This document shows positions 33,588 through 43,811 of a DNA stretch of 64,000 nucleotides, one piece after another (the first letter of the stretch is position 1; the number at the start of each line of letters is the position of its first letter). The translations under genes were made by a program, and so were the position numbers. The DNA comes from Bacillus sp. NTK074B (GTDB lineage: Bacteria; Bacillota; Bacilli; Bacillales; Bacillaceae_B), in the NCBI RefSeq assembly GCF_017303375.1, contig NZ_JAFKOH010000012.1, forward strand, positions 1-64,000, read 5' to 3'. The notes beneath the pieces were generated by a model. The model was not told where the DNA came from and did no database searches. It saw only the letters and a list, made by a program, of their open reading frames with translations.

Positions 33588-34457
33588 TTACTTTGCCGGA
33601 AGTTTGATCGCCTCCTGTATCGCTTTGGCTACACCGTCTTCCTTGTTCGTTGCCGTGATGAACGGACAGAATTCTTTAATCTGATCCAGGGCATTTCCCA
33701 TGGCTACCGGTCTTCCCACTACTTTCATCATGGACAGGTCGTTCAGATTATCACCCATGGCCATGCTATTCTCAGGGGATAGCCCTTTGTCCTTGAGCAA
33801 TTTTTCAAGTGCGACTCCTTTTTGGGCTTCTATGCTGTTCACCTCAATATTTTCTTTCCCTGATGAGCTAATGGCGATTCCTGACAGTTCACGTAATTTT
33901 TCGTTTGCTTCTGCCAACTGGTTCTCTTCAAATGAGAAAACAAGGAATTTATAGACAAGCTCGGAATCACCTTCGAAAAGAACCCCGTAATCGTCCACAA
34001 GTTTGATATGACCTTTTTCAAATCGTTCACGTGCCGTTTGTCTCACTTGCTCCTCCGATACATTCGGGTTGGCTGTGGTGAAAATGTCGACGATCAGTTC
34101 GACTCCCATTTCATAGTTTTCCGTATACGTCCCACGGTCTGTGTAGATTTCAAAATAAATGCCGGTTTCATTCAGTACTGCAGCAATCTCTTTTGCCTTT
34201 GCTGATTCAATCCCCGCCTGGTAGATGATCTCTCCCTGTTTATTTCGGACCTCAGCCCCATTGGCACAGACGATTTCACAGGTAATACCGGCTTCCTCGA
34301 TGACATATCGCGCCTCTTCATACGACCTGCCTGTTGCCACGACGACTTCAATCCCTTGCTGTTGTGCGTCGAGGATTGCCTGCTTATTTGCTTCACTAAT
34401 TTCCTGATGTTCGTTCAATAGTGTTCCGTCCATATCTGTCGCAATCAATGTAATCAT
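33588..34457 (-). CDS. Cof-type HAD hydrolase
   Basis: The 289-residue phosphatase has motif I DMDGTLL (nucleophile D8, D10), motif II VATGRS, motif III lysine, and motif IV MGDNLNDLSM, the IIB-capped Cof family (YkrA/YwpJ-like). These hydrolyse sugar phosphates and FMN with low specificity. It is 58 bases upstream of the sugar dehydrogenase gene on the same strand. Confidence 0.92.
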   Translation of the reverse strand: MITLIATDMDGTLLNEHQEISEANKQAILDAQQQGIEVVVATGRSYEEARYVIEEAGITCEIVCANGAEVRNKQGEIIYQAGIESAKAKEIAAVLNETGIYFEIYTDRGTYTENYEMGVELIVDIFTTANPNVSEEQVRQTARERFEKGHIKLVDDYGVLFEGDSELVYKFLVFSFEENQLAEANEKLRELSGIAISSSGKENIEVNSIEAQKGVALEKLLKDKGLSPENSMAMGDNLNDLSMMKVVGRPVAMGNALDQIKEFCPFITATNKEDGVAKAIQEAIKLPAK

Positions 34458-34616
34458 GTATAAACACCTTCCTCTTGTTGAATATTCTTAATTTAGCCAT
34501 TGTATCATGAATTATTTATCGGGTTATACTGAACACCCTCGTGAGATGAATACCTTTCAAATTTTAGGGTATGGGAATAATGAGAACGTTCGTCTATTCT
34601 ATCGGGAGGTCATGTC

Positions 34617-36134
34617 ATGGGTAATCGTACTTATTTGAACAAAGTGTTTTGGATTTCAGCTATTATTGTGTCCATCTTAGTTATCTTCGGCGCTTCTTTT
34701 CCGAAACTTTTTGCAAAAGGAGCGAATGCAGCCTTTGGTTTCACTACCTATTCCTTCGGGTGGTTTTATCTAGCAGCGGTGTTTTTCTTCGTGCTATTCC
34801 TTCTGTTTCTCATGGGGAGTAAGTATGGAAAAGTCCGGCTTGGGAAGGACGATGAACGCCCTCAATATCCATTCTTCACCTGGATCGGAATGTTATTCTC
34901 AGCCGGTTTCGGAATCGGACTTGTGTTTTGGGGAATCGCTGAGCCAATGAGTCATTTCTTTGAAACCCCGATTCCGGGTGTGGAAGCCCAAACGGAAGAA
35001 GCCGCCCGCCTTGCCATGGGCTATGCTTTTTTCCATTGGGGAGTCAGTCAATGGTCTGTCTTTACGATTGTCGGATTGATTATTGCTTACTTTCAATTCA
35101 GGAAAGGGGAGAATGGACTCGTTTCCACCTCCCTTTCTACCATAATCGGGCGGCGTAAAGGCTCAGCAGGCCTTAAGGATACCATTGATATCCTTGCGGT
35201 CATTGCTACTGTCATGGGTGTAGCGACGTCTCTTGGTCTCGGGATTCTGCAGATCAACGGGGGTCTGAGCTCAGTATTTGGTCTAGGGAGTGGAACCGTG
35301 ACTCAGCTCGTCATCGTGCTCATCCTCCTCGTCCTTTATTTAGCATCCTCCACAACCGGACTGGATAAAGGGATCAAATGGCTCAGCAACCTCAACCTAT
35401 CCCTCGCCCTGATCTTGATGCTGTTTGTCTTTATCGTCGGTCCGACGGTGTTTATATTAAATACCTTCACGCTCGGAATCGGCGATTATATCTCCAATTT
35501 CATTCGTTACAGTTTGCGTCTGACCCCTTATCAGGGCGGGACATGGGTACAGGATTGGACGATATTCTATTGGGCGTGGGCCATCGCCTGGTCTCCATTT
35601 GTCGGTGCCTTCATTGCCCGTGTCTCACGGGGAAGGACCATCCGGGAATTCATTGTCGGTGTGCTGGTCGTTCCACCACTGATCGCCCTTATGTGGATCG
35701 CCGTATTTGGAGGAACCGCCCTTCATTTAGACTTATTTAACGGAACATCCATTGCCGAAGGCGTCAATAAAGATGTCACGAGTGCTTTATTTTCAACGTA
35801 TGGGGAGCTTCCCTTTACAATGGTCATGTCCGTATTATCCATTTTATTGATTTTCACTTTTCTCATTACATCGGCTGATTCAGCTACGTATATATTAAGC
35901 AGCATGACGACGGAAGGGAGCTTAAATCCCCCGATGATCGTGAAGATCGTGTGGGGAGTCCTGATCGCCGCCATTGCCGCCGTCCTCTTGGCTTCCAGTG
36001 GACTGGAAGGATTACAGACCGCCTCCCTCGTCTCGGCGCTGCCATTTACGGTCATTCTGATCCTGATGTGTGTGACCTTATTCCGGCTACTTCGGAAAGA
36101 AAGGAAAGGTAACCACCATCCCTCAAAAAAATAA
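34617..36134 (+). CDS. opuD: BCCT family glycine betaine transporter, OpuD-like
   Basis: The 505-residue protein has 12 membrane spans and BCCT signatures: GFGIGLVFWGIAEPMSHF and the aromatic betaine pocket in FYWAWAIAWSPFVGAFIAR. It is a sodium-coupled importer of compatible solutes used under osmotic stress. Length fits OpuD (512 residues) more than long-tailed BetP. A weak sigma-B-like pair (TTTCAA, 12 bases, GGGAAT) lies before the start, but is not convincing. Confidence 0.88.
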   Translation: MGNRTYLNKVFWISAIIVSILVIFGASFPKLFAKGANAAFGFTTYSFGWFYLAAVFFFVLFLLFLMGSKYGKVRLGKDDERPQYPFFTWIGMLFSAGFGIGLVFWGIAEPMSHFFETPIPGVEAQTEEAARLAMGYAFFHWGVSQWSVFTIVGLIIAYFQFRKGENGLVSTSLSTIIGRRKGSAGLKDTIDILAVIATVMGVATSLGLGILQINGGLSSVFGLGSGTVTQLVIVLILLVLYLASSTTGLDKGIKWLSNLNLSLALILMLFVFIVGPTVFILNTFTLGIGDYISNFIRYSLRLTPYQGGTWVQDWTIFYWAWAIAWSPFVGAFIARVSRGRTIREFIVGVLVVPPLIALMWIAVFGGTALHLDLFNGTSIAEGVNKDVTSALFSTYGELPFTMVMSVLSILLIFTFLITSADSATYILSSMTTEGSLNPPMIVKIVWGVLIAAIAAVLLASSGLEGLQTASLVSALPFTVILILMCVTLFRLLRKERKGNHHPSKK

Positions 36135-36140
36135 TCAATT

Positions 36141-36176
36141 GCGCCTGAACTCTTATATAAGAGTCGGGCGCTTTTT
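36141..36176 (+). terminator. opuD terminator
   Basis: GCGCC and ACTCTT pair with AAGAGT and GGCGC, followed by TTTTT. Confidence 0.85.
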
Positions 36177-36257
36177 CATTTTTCCGAAATTGAAAGGGTT
36201 TTCACACATAATGATAGAACAATAGGAAAGGTGTACTTTTTTAAAAGGGGGATTAAG

Positions 36258-37571
36258 ATGAAAGGACTTATTTCATTATCAAACAGAATGATGCAACGTT
36301 ATTTGCCCGATCCATTTTTATTTGTGGTCATACTGACGCTGGCCGTTTTCGGGCTTGGTCTCATCTTCACCGATCGTTCGAGTCTTGAGATGGTTCAGTT
36401 CTGGGGAGATGGTTTCTGGAGCCTTCTTGCCTTTTCCATGCAAATGGTGCTTGTCCTTGTAACAGGATACGTTCTTGCGAGCAGCCCATTGTTTAAACGA
36501 TTCCTCGGCTTTCTTGCATCTTTTGCGAAGTCTCCTGGTTCCGCTATCGTGATCGTGACCGTCGTTTCCATGATTGCAAGCTGGATCAATTGGGGATTCG
36601 GACTTGTCATCGGAGCACTTTTTGCGAAAGAACTCGCCAAGCGGGTGAAGGGCGTCGATTACCGCTTGCTGATTGCAAGTGCCTACTCTGGATTTGTCGT
36701 CTGGCATGCAGGATTTTCCGGATCGATTCCGCTCTCGATCGCGACAGAAGGGCACCCGTTCCAGGATTTAATCGGTGTCATCTCTACGAACGACACCATC
36801 TTTGCTACATCCACTCTTATCATTGTAGCAGCACTCTTTCTTATCCTGCCCATCACCAACCGGATGCTTATGCCGTCTAAGGATGAGACGATAACGGTTG
36901 ATCCCGAAATCTTCAACGAGACGGCTGTCGCCATTGAAGAAGAGGCAGTGACACCTGCGGACCGTTTGGAAAACAGCATGATATTATCACTTGTTGCAGG
37001 GGTGCTGGGAATTGCGTTTTTATTTTCATACTTTATCAAAAATGGTTTCGCCCTTAATTTGGATATTGTAAACTTTTTATTCTTATTTCTCGGCATCCTG
37101 TTTCACGGGACCCCGAAACGGTTTCTTGCTGCAGTCCAGGAGGCGATCAAAGGGGCAAGCGGAATTGTCATTCAATTCCCTTTCTACGCCGGCATCATGG
37201 GGATGATGACGGCATCTGGACTTGCTGTCATCATGAGCGAAGCCATCGTATCGATTTCAAATGATGTAACGTTTTATTTCTTTGCCTTCCTGAGCGCCGG
37301 GATCGTCAACTTCTTTGTTCCTTCCGGCGGTGGACAATGGGCCGTTCAGGCCCCGATTATGCTCGATGCCGCCCAAGCCATGGATGCTTCTGTGGCTAAG
37401 ACAGCCATGGCCGTCGCCTGGGGTGATGCTTGGACCAATTTGATCCAGCCGTTCTGGGCGTTGCCGGCATTAGCCATTGCAGGCTTGAAGGCAAAGGACA
37501 TCATGGGGTACTGTGTCATGATCCTGGTCATCAGCGGCGTCGTCATTTCCCTTGGATTACTGCTTCTATAA
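36258..37571 (+). CDS. Short-chain fatty acid transporter, AtoE family
   Basis: The 437-residue protein has about 10-12 membrane spans and the AtoE/YuiF-like pattern: WINWGFGLVIGALFAKELAKR, HAGFSGSIPLSIA, FVPSGGGQWAVQAPIM and GDAWTNLIQPFWALP. It likely carries short-chain acids such as acetoacetate or butyrate. The ATG at 36258 follows GGGGGATTAAG. It stands alone with its own terminator. Confidence 0.88.
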   Translation: MKGLISLSNRMMQRYLPDPFLFVVILTLAVFGLGLIFTDRSSLEMVQFWGDGFWSLLAFSMQMVLVLVTGYVLASSPLFKRFLGFLASFAKSPGSAIVIVTVVSMIASWINWGFGLVIGALFAKELAKRVKGVDYRLLIASAYSGFVVWHAGFSGSIPLSIATEGHPFQDLIGVISTNDTIFATSTLIIVAALFLILPITNRMLMPSKDETITVDPEIFNETAVAIEEEAVTPADRLENSMILSLVAGVLGIAFLFSYFIKNGFALNLDIVNFLFLFLGILFHGTPKRFLAAVQEAIKGASGIVIQFPFYAGIMGMMTASGLAVIMSEAIVSISNDVTFYFFAFLSAGIVNFFVPSGGGQWAVQAPIMLDAAQAMDASVAKTAMAVAWGDAWTNLIQPFWALPALAIAGLKAKDIMGYCVMILVISGVVISLGLLLL

Positions 37572-37591
37572 AGAACCTTATATCCAATAAA

Positions 37592-37622
37592 AAGGCTGGT
37601 CTTCTCAAGGAAGGCCAGCCTT
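37592..37622 (+). terminator. atoE-type gene terminator
   Basis: AAGGCTGG pairs with CCAGCCTT; it lies between convergent genes and may stop both. Confidence 0.8.
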
Positions 37623-37661
37623 TATGTATGGACGTTCATTATTTATCTATGCACTTATTTG

Positions 37662-37793
37662 TTACCGTACACTTTCCCTTCTTTCCAGCTCCCCTTCTAA
37701 CATCTCAATAAACTCCTCTTCCAAACCTTCTTCCTGTGCCAGCTGATAAACATTGGCCAATTGCTCTTCTGTAAGTATTGTTAAAGATGTCAT
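37662..37793 (-). CDS. Sda-like sporulation kinase inhibitor (43 aa)
   Basis: The 43-residue peptide reads LTEEQLANVYQLAQEEGLEE then FIEMLEGELERR, aligning along its whole length with B. subtilis Sda ([32 protein letters not shown]). Sda is a helical hairpin that binds the phosphotransfer domain of KinA and KinB, blocking sporulation when replication is disturbed. CAGGAG precedes the ATG. No clear DnaA box is seen upstream. An orphan KinE-type kinase is encoded 1.8 kb away. Whether this is the main sda or a paralogue cannot be told here. Confidence 0.78.
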   Translation of the reverse strand: MTSLTILTEEQLANVYQLAQEEGLEEEFIEMLEGELERRESVR

Positions 37794-38155
37794 CGATTAC
37801 AACTCCTGATTCATCAAGATATGAATTCTTAATACCCTCTTAAACAAAAGGTAAACCTAATTTTCAAAATAAATAATCTATTTATTTGAACAACTAAACC
37901 ATCTGGCGGACTAAGTTATTATTGAAATTTTTTAAAATTTTAGTAAAATAGTATAGGTACGAAAGAGAGCGCTTTCTTTTCTGTATAAACTTATCAAAAA
38001 AATATATATCTACATTTTATGTTTCAGCTTTACTGCCTTCGGGAAAATCATCTGAGGAATACAGCATATCCGAATTTATAATAGACAAATTTATATGTAT
38101 GCATTAGAATGAATAATGTTTCATTTTTTGTGACAACTACTTCTGAGGTGAATTT
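37794..38155. other. Gene-free A/T-rich stretch
   Basis: About 360 bases between the Sda-like gene and the divergent YjiH gene. It must hold both promoters. Nothing else is recognisable. Confidence 0.5.
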
Positions 38156-39514
38156 ATGAATCAGCATCGCTATACGCTATCAAGTCATTTACGATTTATC
38201 ATCCCTTCCATATTGGGAGTTTTTCTATTTATGATACCGATTCCGGGTGAAGACGGAATCACGATTCCCATCGCAGTCTTATCAGGACTTCTACAAGACT
38301 GGATCGGCAGCTATGTACCGGCCATCATGACGGGCTTGATCATCCTCACAGTCATCGGGACGTTCATCACCAAGCTTGCACATCCGGATTTCATTGAAAA
38401 ATCCCCGTTTTTCTCGAGTTTATTTGATGTTCGACCTGTATGGGCCATCGTAAGGGTGGTTGGAGCCATCTTTGCCATTATGACTCTATTTAAATTAGGT
38501 CCTGAGTGGGTCTGGTCAGATGCAACAGGTGGACTTTTACTAAACCCGGACGGACTCTTAACCATTCTTTTTTCTGTGTTTTTATTTGCCGGGCTTTTCC
38601 TTCCGCTATTACTCAATTTCGGTTTATTGGAATTATTCGGAGCGTTATTAACAAAGATCATGCGCCCTGTGTTCGGTCTCCCTGGTCGTTCATCCATTGA
38701 CTGCTTAGCCTCCTGGCTCGGTGACGGTACGATCGGAGTATTATTGACAAGCAAGCAGTATGAAGATGGGTATTATACGAAGAAAGAAGCTGCGATCATT
38801 GGGACAACCTTCTCTGTTGTGTCCATCACCTTCTGTCTCGTTGTCATTTCACAGGTGAACCTCGGGGAATATTTCATTCCTTTCTATCTTACGGTAGCTG
38901 CCTCTGGACTGCTTGCAGCCATCATATTGCCACGGATCCCACCCTTATCCCGTAAGCCTGACACTTACTTCAACGGTCAGGAAGGCAAGGATACGATGGA
39001 AGTGATTCCTGAAGGATATAGCCGTGTTGGATACGGATATGAACAGGCACTTGTTCAGGCGAAAAACAACAACAGTGCGTCCAAATTCTTCACGGATGGA
39101 ATGAAAAACGTGTTGGATATGTGGATGGGCGTAGCTCCCATCGTGATGGCGATCGGTACTACAGCCCTGATTGTGGCGGAGAATACGAAATTCTTCGAAT
39201 ACATCGGTATGCCACTCATCCCGATCCTGGAACTTCTTCAAATCCCTGAAGCGACGGAAGCATCACGTTCCATCCTTGTCGGATTTGCCGATATGTTCCT
39301 TCCATCAATCTTTGGTTCGGGTATTGAGAGTGAGCTGACCCGCTTTGTTATCGCCTGCTTATCTGTTACTCAATTAATCTATATGTCTGAAGTTGGTGGA
39401 CTGTTATTAGGATCCAAGATTCCGGTCGATTTCAAGGATCTGGTCATCATCTTCCTGCAGCGTACATTCCTGACGCTGCTGGTAATTGTGGCTATTGCAC
39501 ATATGCTATTTTAA
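38156..39514 (+). CDS. YjiH family transporter (nucleoside-gate domain)
   Basis: The 452-residue membrane protein has about ten spans and the duplicated gate-domain pattern of YjiH: FGLPGRSSIDCLASWLGDG and VGFADMFLPSIFGSGIESELTR-like repeats. Such proteins are predicted nucleoside or histidine-related permeases; the substrate is unknown. TGAGGTG precedes the ATG. It ends at a shared terminator with the kinase gene. Confidence 0.82.
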   Translation: MNQHRYTLSSHLRFIIPSILGVFLFMIPIPGEDGITIPIAVLSGLLQDWIGSYVPAIMTGLIILTVIGTFITKLAHPDFIEKSPFFSSLFDVRPVWAIVRVVGAIFAIMTLFKLGPEWVWSDATGGLLLNPDGLLTILFSVFLFAGLFLPLLLNFGLLELFGALLTKIMRPVFGLPGRSSIDCLASWLGDGTIGVLLTSKQYEDGYYTKKEAAIIGTTFSVVSITFCLVVISQVNLGEYFIPFYLTVAASGLLAAIILPRIPPLSRKPDTYFNGQEGKDTMEVIPEGYSRVGYGYEQALVQAKNNNSASKFFTDGMKNVLDMWMGVAPIVMAIGTTALIVAENTKFFEYIGMPLIPILELLQIPEATEASRSILVGFADMFLPSIFGSGIESELTRFVIACLSVTQLIYMSEVGGLLLGSKIPVDFKDLVIIFLQRTFLTLLVIVAIAHMLF

Positions 39515-39520
39515 TAGTGA

Positions 39521-39557
39521 AGAAAACCCGTGTCCGAAATTCGGACACGGGTTTTCT
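39521..39557. terminator. Bidirectional terminator
   Basis: AGAAAACCCGTGTCCGA pairs perfectly with its complement around a 3-base loop, between convergent genes. Confidence 0.9.
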
Positions 39558-39574
39558 TATTAAGGGGTGCAGGA

Positions 39575-40834
39575 TTATCCTTCCACAGGAACCGTGACTT
39601 CCACTTTCGTTCCCTTATTCACTTCTGACTCAATGTGGAGCGTTCCTTTATGATCTTCGATGATTTTCTGACTGATGGTGAGGCCGAGTCCCATTCCCTT
39701 TTCTTTCAATGTAAAGAACGGCTCCCCAAGTCTTTTTAATCGATCCGAGGGAATTCCTGAGCCCTGATCCGTGATAATCACGTGAACTGACTGATTCCGG
39801 AGTTTCCAATCGACGTCGATTTCTCCTTCATCCATGGATTCAATCGCATTTTTAATAATGTTGATGAACACTTGTATGCATTGATTCTTATCGCCGAACA
39901 CAGTGATCGGGGATGAAGGAAGCTTGATATTCAGCGTAATCCCCTTCAGAAGTGCTTCATGCCCCATGACCTTGACCACATATCTCAGTACTTCACTCAT
40001 GTCAAAGGACTGGTATTCCCTCATTTGAGGTTTGGATAAAATAAGCAGCTCCCCGACAATTTGATTGATCCGGTCCATCTCGGAGGACATGACGGTAAGG
40101 TAATGACCGGATACATGCTCGTTTTCTTCCAATAACTGAATGAATCCTTTAATGCTTGTGAGGGGATTCCTGATTTCATGTGCAATCCCTGCTGCAAGTT
40201 CTCCCACCACGGAGAGCTTTTCTTTTCGTAACAGCATTTCTTCGGCGATCTTCTGCTGGGAAATATCCCTGCCGATGATGACCAGTCCCTTTCTCTCATG
40301 ATTCCGGTAGAATAATGGGACTTTAATGACATCGAAGGTTTTAAACTCCCCGTTTGGAAGATAGAATCCTTCTTCACACCGTGTCACTTGTTCCGCTTTC
40401 CATGACTCTTCATCAGAGTCAATGCAATACTCGAAGGCATCTTTGAAAAACGGTACAAGTTCACCTAGCTCCTTGTCCGTCTTGCCCACATAATCGACAT
40501 CCTCCAGATTATACAGCCTGCGACCAAATTGATTGACCTTCAGCCAGCGTCCCTCACCATCCTTGAAGCAGACAAAATCCGGGAGGGAATGAAAAAGGGT
40601 GGATAGTTGATTCTCTTCTTCCAACAGCTTTTGGTGTCTGGTCATGAACCGATTTCCCTCTTTTGAAAGAAGGAGGAGAACCGCTACTAAGATGCACATC
40701 AAAAGGAGCGAGGCGATTGCGTCCCATGGAGAGTCAAGTATGAGTATGGCGATGACCTGGAATATGGAAAGAGCCATAAGTATCATGATTAACTTATTAA
40801 ATATCTGTTTTTTGCCATTCATTCTCTCTGCCAT
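39575..40834 (-). CDS. PAS-domain sensor histidine kinase, KinE/sporulation kinase type
   Basis: The 419-residue kinase has two membrane spans (about 12-57), a PAS domain (LFHSLPDFVCFKDGEGRWLK onward, 80-195), the HisKA phosphoacceptor H219 in AGIAHEIRNPLTSIKGF, and an HATPase domain (NIIKNAIESM, DQGSGIP, GMGLGL). No response regulator is encoded beside it. Orphan kinases of this form in Bacillus feed the Spo0F-Spo0A phosphorelay. The nearby Sda-like gene fits this role. Confidence 0.85.
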   Translation of the reverse strand: MAERMNGKKQIFNKLIMILMALSIFQVIAILILDSPWDAIASLLLMCILVAVLLLLSKEGNRFMTRHQKLLEEENQLSTLFHSLPDFVCFKDGEGRWLKVNQFGRRLYNLEDVDYVGKTDKELGELVPFFKDAFEYCIDSDEESWKAEQVTRCEEGFYLPNGEFKTFDVIKVPLFYRNHERKGLVIIGRDISQQKIAEEMLLRKEKLSVVGELAAGIAHEIRNPLTSIKGFIQLLEENEHVSGHYLTVMSSEMDRINQIVGELLILSKPQMREYQSFDMSEVLRYVVKVMGHEALLKGITLNIKLPSSPITVFGDKNQCIQVFINIIKNAIESMDEGEIDVDWKLRNQSVHVIITDQGSGIPSDRLKRLGEPFFTLKEKGMGLGLTISQKIIEDHKGTLHIESEVNKGTKVEVTVPVEG

Positions 40835-41074
40835 CTAAGTCACCAGCCTCTCACTCATACAGTCATTACATTAAACGGTACAACAGGATCAAAAGATTAG
40901 GTTCATATAGTTCACATGTACCACCATCCGATTTGGTAGAAACCATTCATTTCTGAATTTTTACACAACTGAACTTTTTTTCTTTTTCTATTAATTGAAG
41001 TATACCATTTCCCTATGAGTTGTTGTCATTTTTTGTCGCATTTTCAGCAGGAGTCATCGATTACTCTTTCACAT

Positions 41075-41109
41075 AAAAAATCCCCATGAATGATTTCACA
41101 GGGACTTTT
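41075..41109 (-). terminator. kbl-tdh terminator
   Basis: On the minus strand AAAGTCCC pairs (one wobble) with GGGATTTT, followed by T residues. Confidence 0.65.
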
Positions 41110-41113
41110 ACTA

Positions 41114-42055
41114 TTACTTTGTTTTTAGTTTATCCAGCATATCCGCCGTCATTTTGCCTAAATCGTATTCCACCTTGAAATTCCATTCGTTCTTGGCAGC
41201 ACTTGAATCGATGGCATTTGGCCAGCTCTCGGCGATGCTTTGACGAACGGGATCTACATTGTAATCGAGGCTAAAGTCCGGCTGGTGTACGCGGATTGCC
41301 TCCGCAATATCTTCAGGTGCCACGCTCATGGCCGATACATTGAAGGAATTACGGTGCTCGAGATTGGAACCGTCCGCTTCCATCAGGTCGATGATGGCAT
41401 TGAGGGCGTCCGGCATATACATCATATCCATGTAGGTTCCATCACCGATATAGGACGTATACCGATTGTTCTTAATGGCCTCGTAGTAGATTTCAACAGC
41501 ATAATCCGTCGTCCCGCCGCCTGGAAGGGTTTCATACGAAATCAGGCCGGGGAAACGAAGCCCTCTTGTATCCACCCCAAATTTCGTGAAGTAGTAGTCT
41601 GAAAGAAGCTCGCCTGATACTTTGTTTACTCCGTACATGGTCGTCGGACGCATGATCGTGTCCTGAGGAGTGGAGTCCTTAGGTGTCGATGGACCGAATG
41701 CTCCGATTGAACTCGGGGTAAAGAACTGACAATCCAATTCTCTTGCCGTTTCAAGAGCATTTACAAGTCCTCCCATGTTTAAATTCCATGCAAGCAGCGG
41801 TTTCGCTTCTGCAGTGGCAGATAGTAAGGCGGCTAAATGAATCACTGTATCCACATGATTCGTTTTAGCAATATCGAACATCTTCTCTCCGTTGGTGACG
41901 TCAAGTTGCTCAAATGGTCCATTTTTCACGACCGGACTGTCCGTTTCGCGGATATCTGTAGCGATGACATTATCCGAACCGTATACGTCGCGCAGTTTGT
42001 TGGTGAGCTCAGAACCGATTTGTCCCAGGGCACCCGTTACTAGAATCTTTTTCAT
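41114..42055 (-). CDS. L-threonine 3-dehydrogenase, SDR (epimerase-like) type
   Basis: The 313-residue enzyme oxidises L-threonine to 2-amino-3-ketobutyrate with NAD. It is the UDP-galactose-epimerase-like form rather than the zinc MDR form: [11 protein letters not shown] (cofactor), SSIGAFGP (serine), YGVNK (catalytic Tyr and Lys). The ATG at 42055 follows AGGAGGAAAG. kbl lies directly upstream, so the pair makes glycine and acetyl-CoA from threonine. Confidence 0.92.
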   Translation of the reverse strand: MKKILVTGALGQIGSELTNKLRDVYGSDNVIATDIRETDSPVVKNGPFEQLDVTNGEKMFDIAKTNHVDTVIHLAALLSATAEAKPLLAWNLNMGGLVNALETARELDCQFFTPSSIGAFGPSTPKDSTPQDTIMRPTTMYGVNKVSGELLSDYYFTKFGVDTRGLRFPGLISYETLPGGGTTDYAVEIYYEAIKNNRYTSYIGDGTYMDMMYMPDALNAIIDLMEADGSNLEHRNSFNVSAMSVAPEDIAEAIRVHQPDFSLDYNVDPVRQSIAESWPNAIDSSAAKNEWNFKVEYDLGKMTADMLDKLKTK

Positions 42056-42134
42056 CGTCTTTCCTCCTGCATTTCCCTTTGGTGATATCATAAAAAGATA
42101 GGGCTGACTGTGTGCCAGACCCTATGCTGTTTTC

Positions 42135-43325
42135 TTAAATAATTCCCATTTCTTTTCCGACTTTCTCGTACGCTGCAATGGCTTGGTCAAGCATTTCCTT
42201 CGTATGGGCAGCCGAAGGCATGTTTCTGACACGTCCGGTTCCTCTTGGTACGGTTGGGAACACGATGGATTTCGCATAAACCCCTTCTTCAAACAGACGT
42301 TTACTGAAATTCTGCGTCGCCTGCTCTTCCCCGATGATGACAGGCGTGATCGGTGTTTCGCTGTTTCCGATATCAAAGCCGAGGTTCGTCAGTTCTTCTT
42401 TCAGATAACGGCTGTTTTCCCACATATTATCCTGAAGTTCAGTCGAATTCATGATGAGATCAAGTGCTTCCGTACAAGCCGTCACATCTGCCGGAGTCAA
42501 AGAAGTTGAGAATAAGAACGGACGGGAGCGGACTTTCAACCAATCAATCAGGTTTTTCGTACCTGCTACATACCCACCGACCACTCCGATGGCTTTCGAT
42601 AACGTACCCATTTGGAAGTCTACTTTATCAGACAGACCAAAGTGCTTGACCGTCCCTGCACCCTTTCCAAGGACACCTGAACCATGGGCATCGTCTACAT
42701 ACGTCATGATATCGAATTCTTCGGCGATCTCTACGATTTCTGGAAGCTTACATACATCCCCGTCCATTGAGAATACACCGTCCGTGATGATCATGATTTT
42801 GTTGTACTGACCGGATTCCTTAGCCTCTTTTGCCTTTGCACGAAGATCTTCCATGTCAGAGTGACCAAAGCGGATGATCTTGGCTTTTGAAAGACGGCAG
42901 CCGTCAATGATGGATGCGTGATTCAATTCATCGGAGAGGATGGCATCATGTTTGTCCATTACCGCTGAAATGGCTGCCATATTACAATTGAAACCGGATT
43001 GATACGCAATCGCCGCTTCTGTTCCTTTGAATTTCGCAAGCTTTTCCTCAAGCTTCACATGTAGGTCAAGGGTACCATTGATCGTACGCACGGCACCGGC
43101 TCCAACCCCGTATTCTTTCACCGCTTCAATCGCTACCTTTTTAAGACGTTCATCTGTCGCAAGTCCCAGATAGTTATTAGAAGAAAGATTTACGAGTTTT
43201 TGGCCATTCACCGTGATCATCGGTCCATTTGCCCCTTGCAATGGATCGATTTCATTATACAAACCGCGTGATCTTAAATCTTCCAGGTTTTCTTGTAAAA
43301 AGTGATCTAATGTCTTGCTTGTCAT
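42135..43325 (-). CDS. kbl: Glycine C-acetyltransferase (2-amino-3-ketobutyrate CoA ligase)
   Basis: The 396-residue PLP enzyme splits 2-amino-3-ketobutyrate with CoA into glycine and acetyl-CoA. Motifs of the alpha-oxoamine synthase family are clear: [33 protein letters not shown], and the PLP lysine in [13 protein letters not shown]. The start follows GGGAGGACG. It precedes the dehydrogenase by 79 bases. A cre-like box upstream suggests CcpA control. Confidence 0.93.
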   Translation of the reverse strand: MTSKTLDHFLQENLEDLRSRGLYNEIDPLQGANGPMITVNGQKLVNLSSNNYLGLATDERLKKVAIEAVKEYGVGAGAVRTINGTLDLHVKLEEKLAKFKGTEAAIAYQSGFNCNMAAISAVMDKHDAILSDELNHASIIDGCRLSKAKIIRFGHSDMEDLRAKAKEAKESGQYNKIMIITDGVFSMDGDVCKLPEIVEIAEEFDIMTYVDDAHGSGVLGKGAGTVKHFGLSDKVDFQMGTLSKAIGVVGGYVAGTKNLIDWLKVRSRPFLFSTSLTPADVTACTEALDLIMNSTELQDNMWENSRYLKEELTNLGFDIGNSETPITPVIIGEEQATQNFSKRLFEEGVYAKSIVFPTVPRGTGRVRNMPSAAHTKEMLDQAIAAYEKVGKEMGII

Positions 43326-43343
43326 GTACTCGTCCTCCCGTTA

Positions 43344-43357
43344 TGTAAGCGTTTTAA
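43344..43357 (-). promoter_or_regulatory. cre-like box upstream of kbl
   Basis: TGTAAGCGTTTTAA matches the CcpA consensus TGWAANCGNTNWCA at 13 of 14 positions, 19 bases before the start codon, where binding would repress. Confidence 0.55.
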
Positions 43358-43545
43358 AAACAAATGTCCATTCCAAAAATACAATATTTATCAGTTGATT
43401 CTTTGTGTTTGTTGAGGTTTTTTCTATTTTTTAGTTTAACATGTTTTTTCGTGATGGACAAAAGTAATCTTAATTGTTTTGCCTTAATAGTAGTGTACCC
43501 TTTAAGTGAAAAAAGCATTTTAACAAAAGGATAGTTTTTGATGAG

Positions 43546-43604
43546 GCGAGGTGCTGGTTGATTACAGCGAGAGGTGCTCGCTTTCCGCTACAATCAACAG
43601 GCTA
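43546..43604. repeat. Solo fragment of the dispersed repeat
   Basis: GGTTGATTACAGCGAG ... GTGCTCGCTTTCCGC matches the inner part of the 46013 repeat end; here GTTGATT and AATCAAC flank a short inverted core. The remaining gap 43358-43767 shows no gene. Confidence 0.7.
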
Positions 43605-43768
43605 TGTATAAGTTCTTCACTAAAGTAAAAGCATTACTTCAAAAAATTTCGGAAAGCTTGATTTACACCCATTTACAGAGAAAGCATTAAACCTAATTTC
43701 ACATCCCACCATTTTCGAATGGTAATAGGTAAAATTTTCAAATGACACACAAAGTGCCTAATGAAAAA

Positions 43769-43804
43769 GGATGAACAAAAGCCGTCAATCACTTCTGTTC
43801 ATCC
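43769..43804 (-). terminator. patB-type gene terminator
   Basis: On the minus strand GGATGAAC pairs with GTTCATCC, followed by TTTTTC. Confidence 0.8.
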
Positions 43805-43811
43805 ATATGCA

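Noticed and set aside
34560-34600. Sigma-B promoter before opuD
   Set aside because: The -35 part is poor (TTTCAA) and the spacer short; too weak to list.
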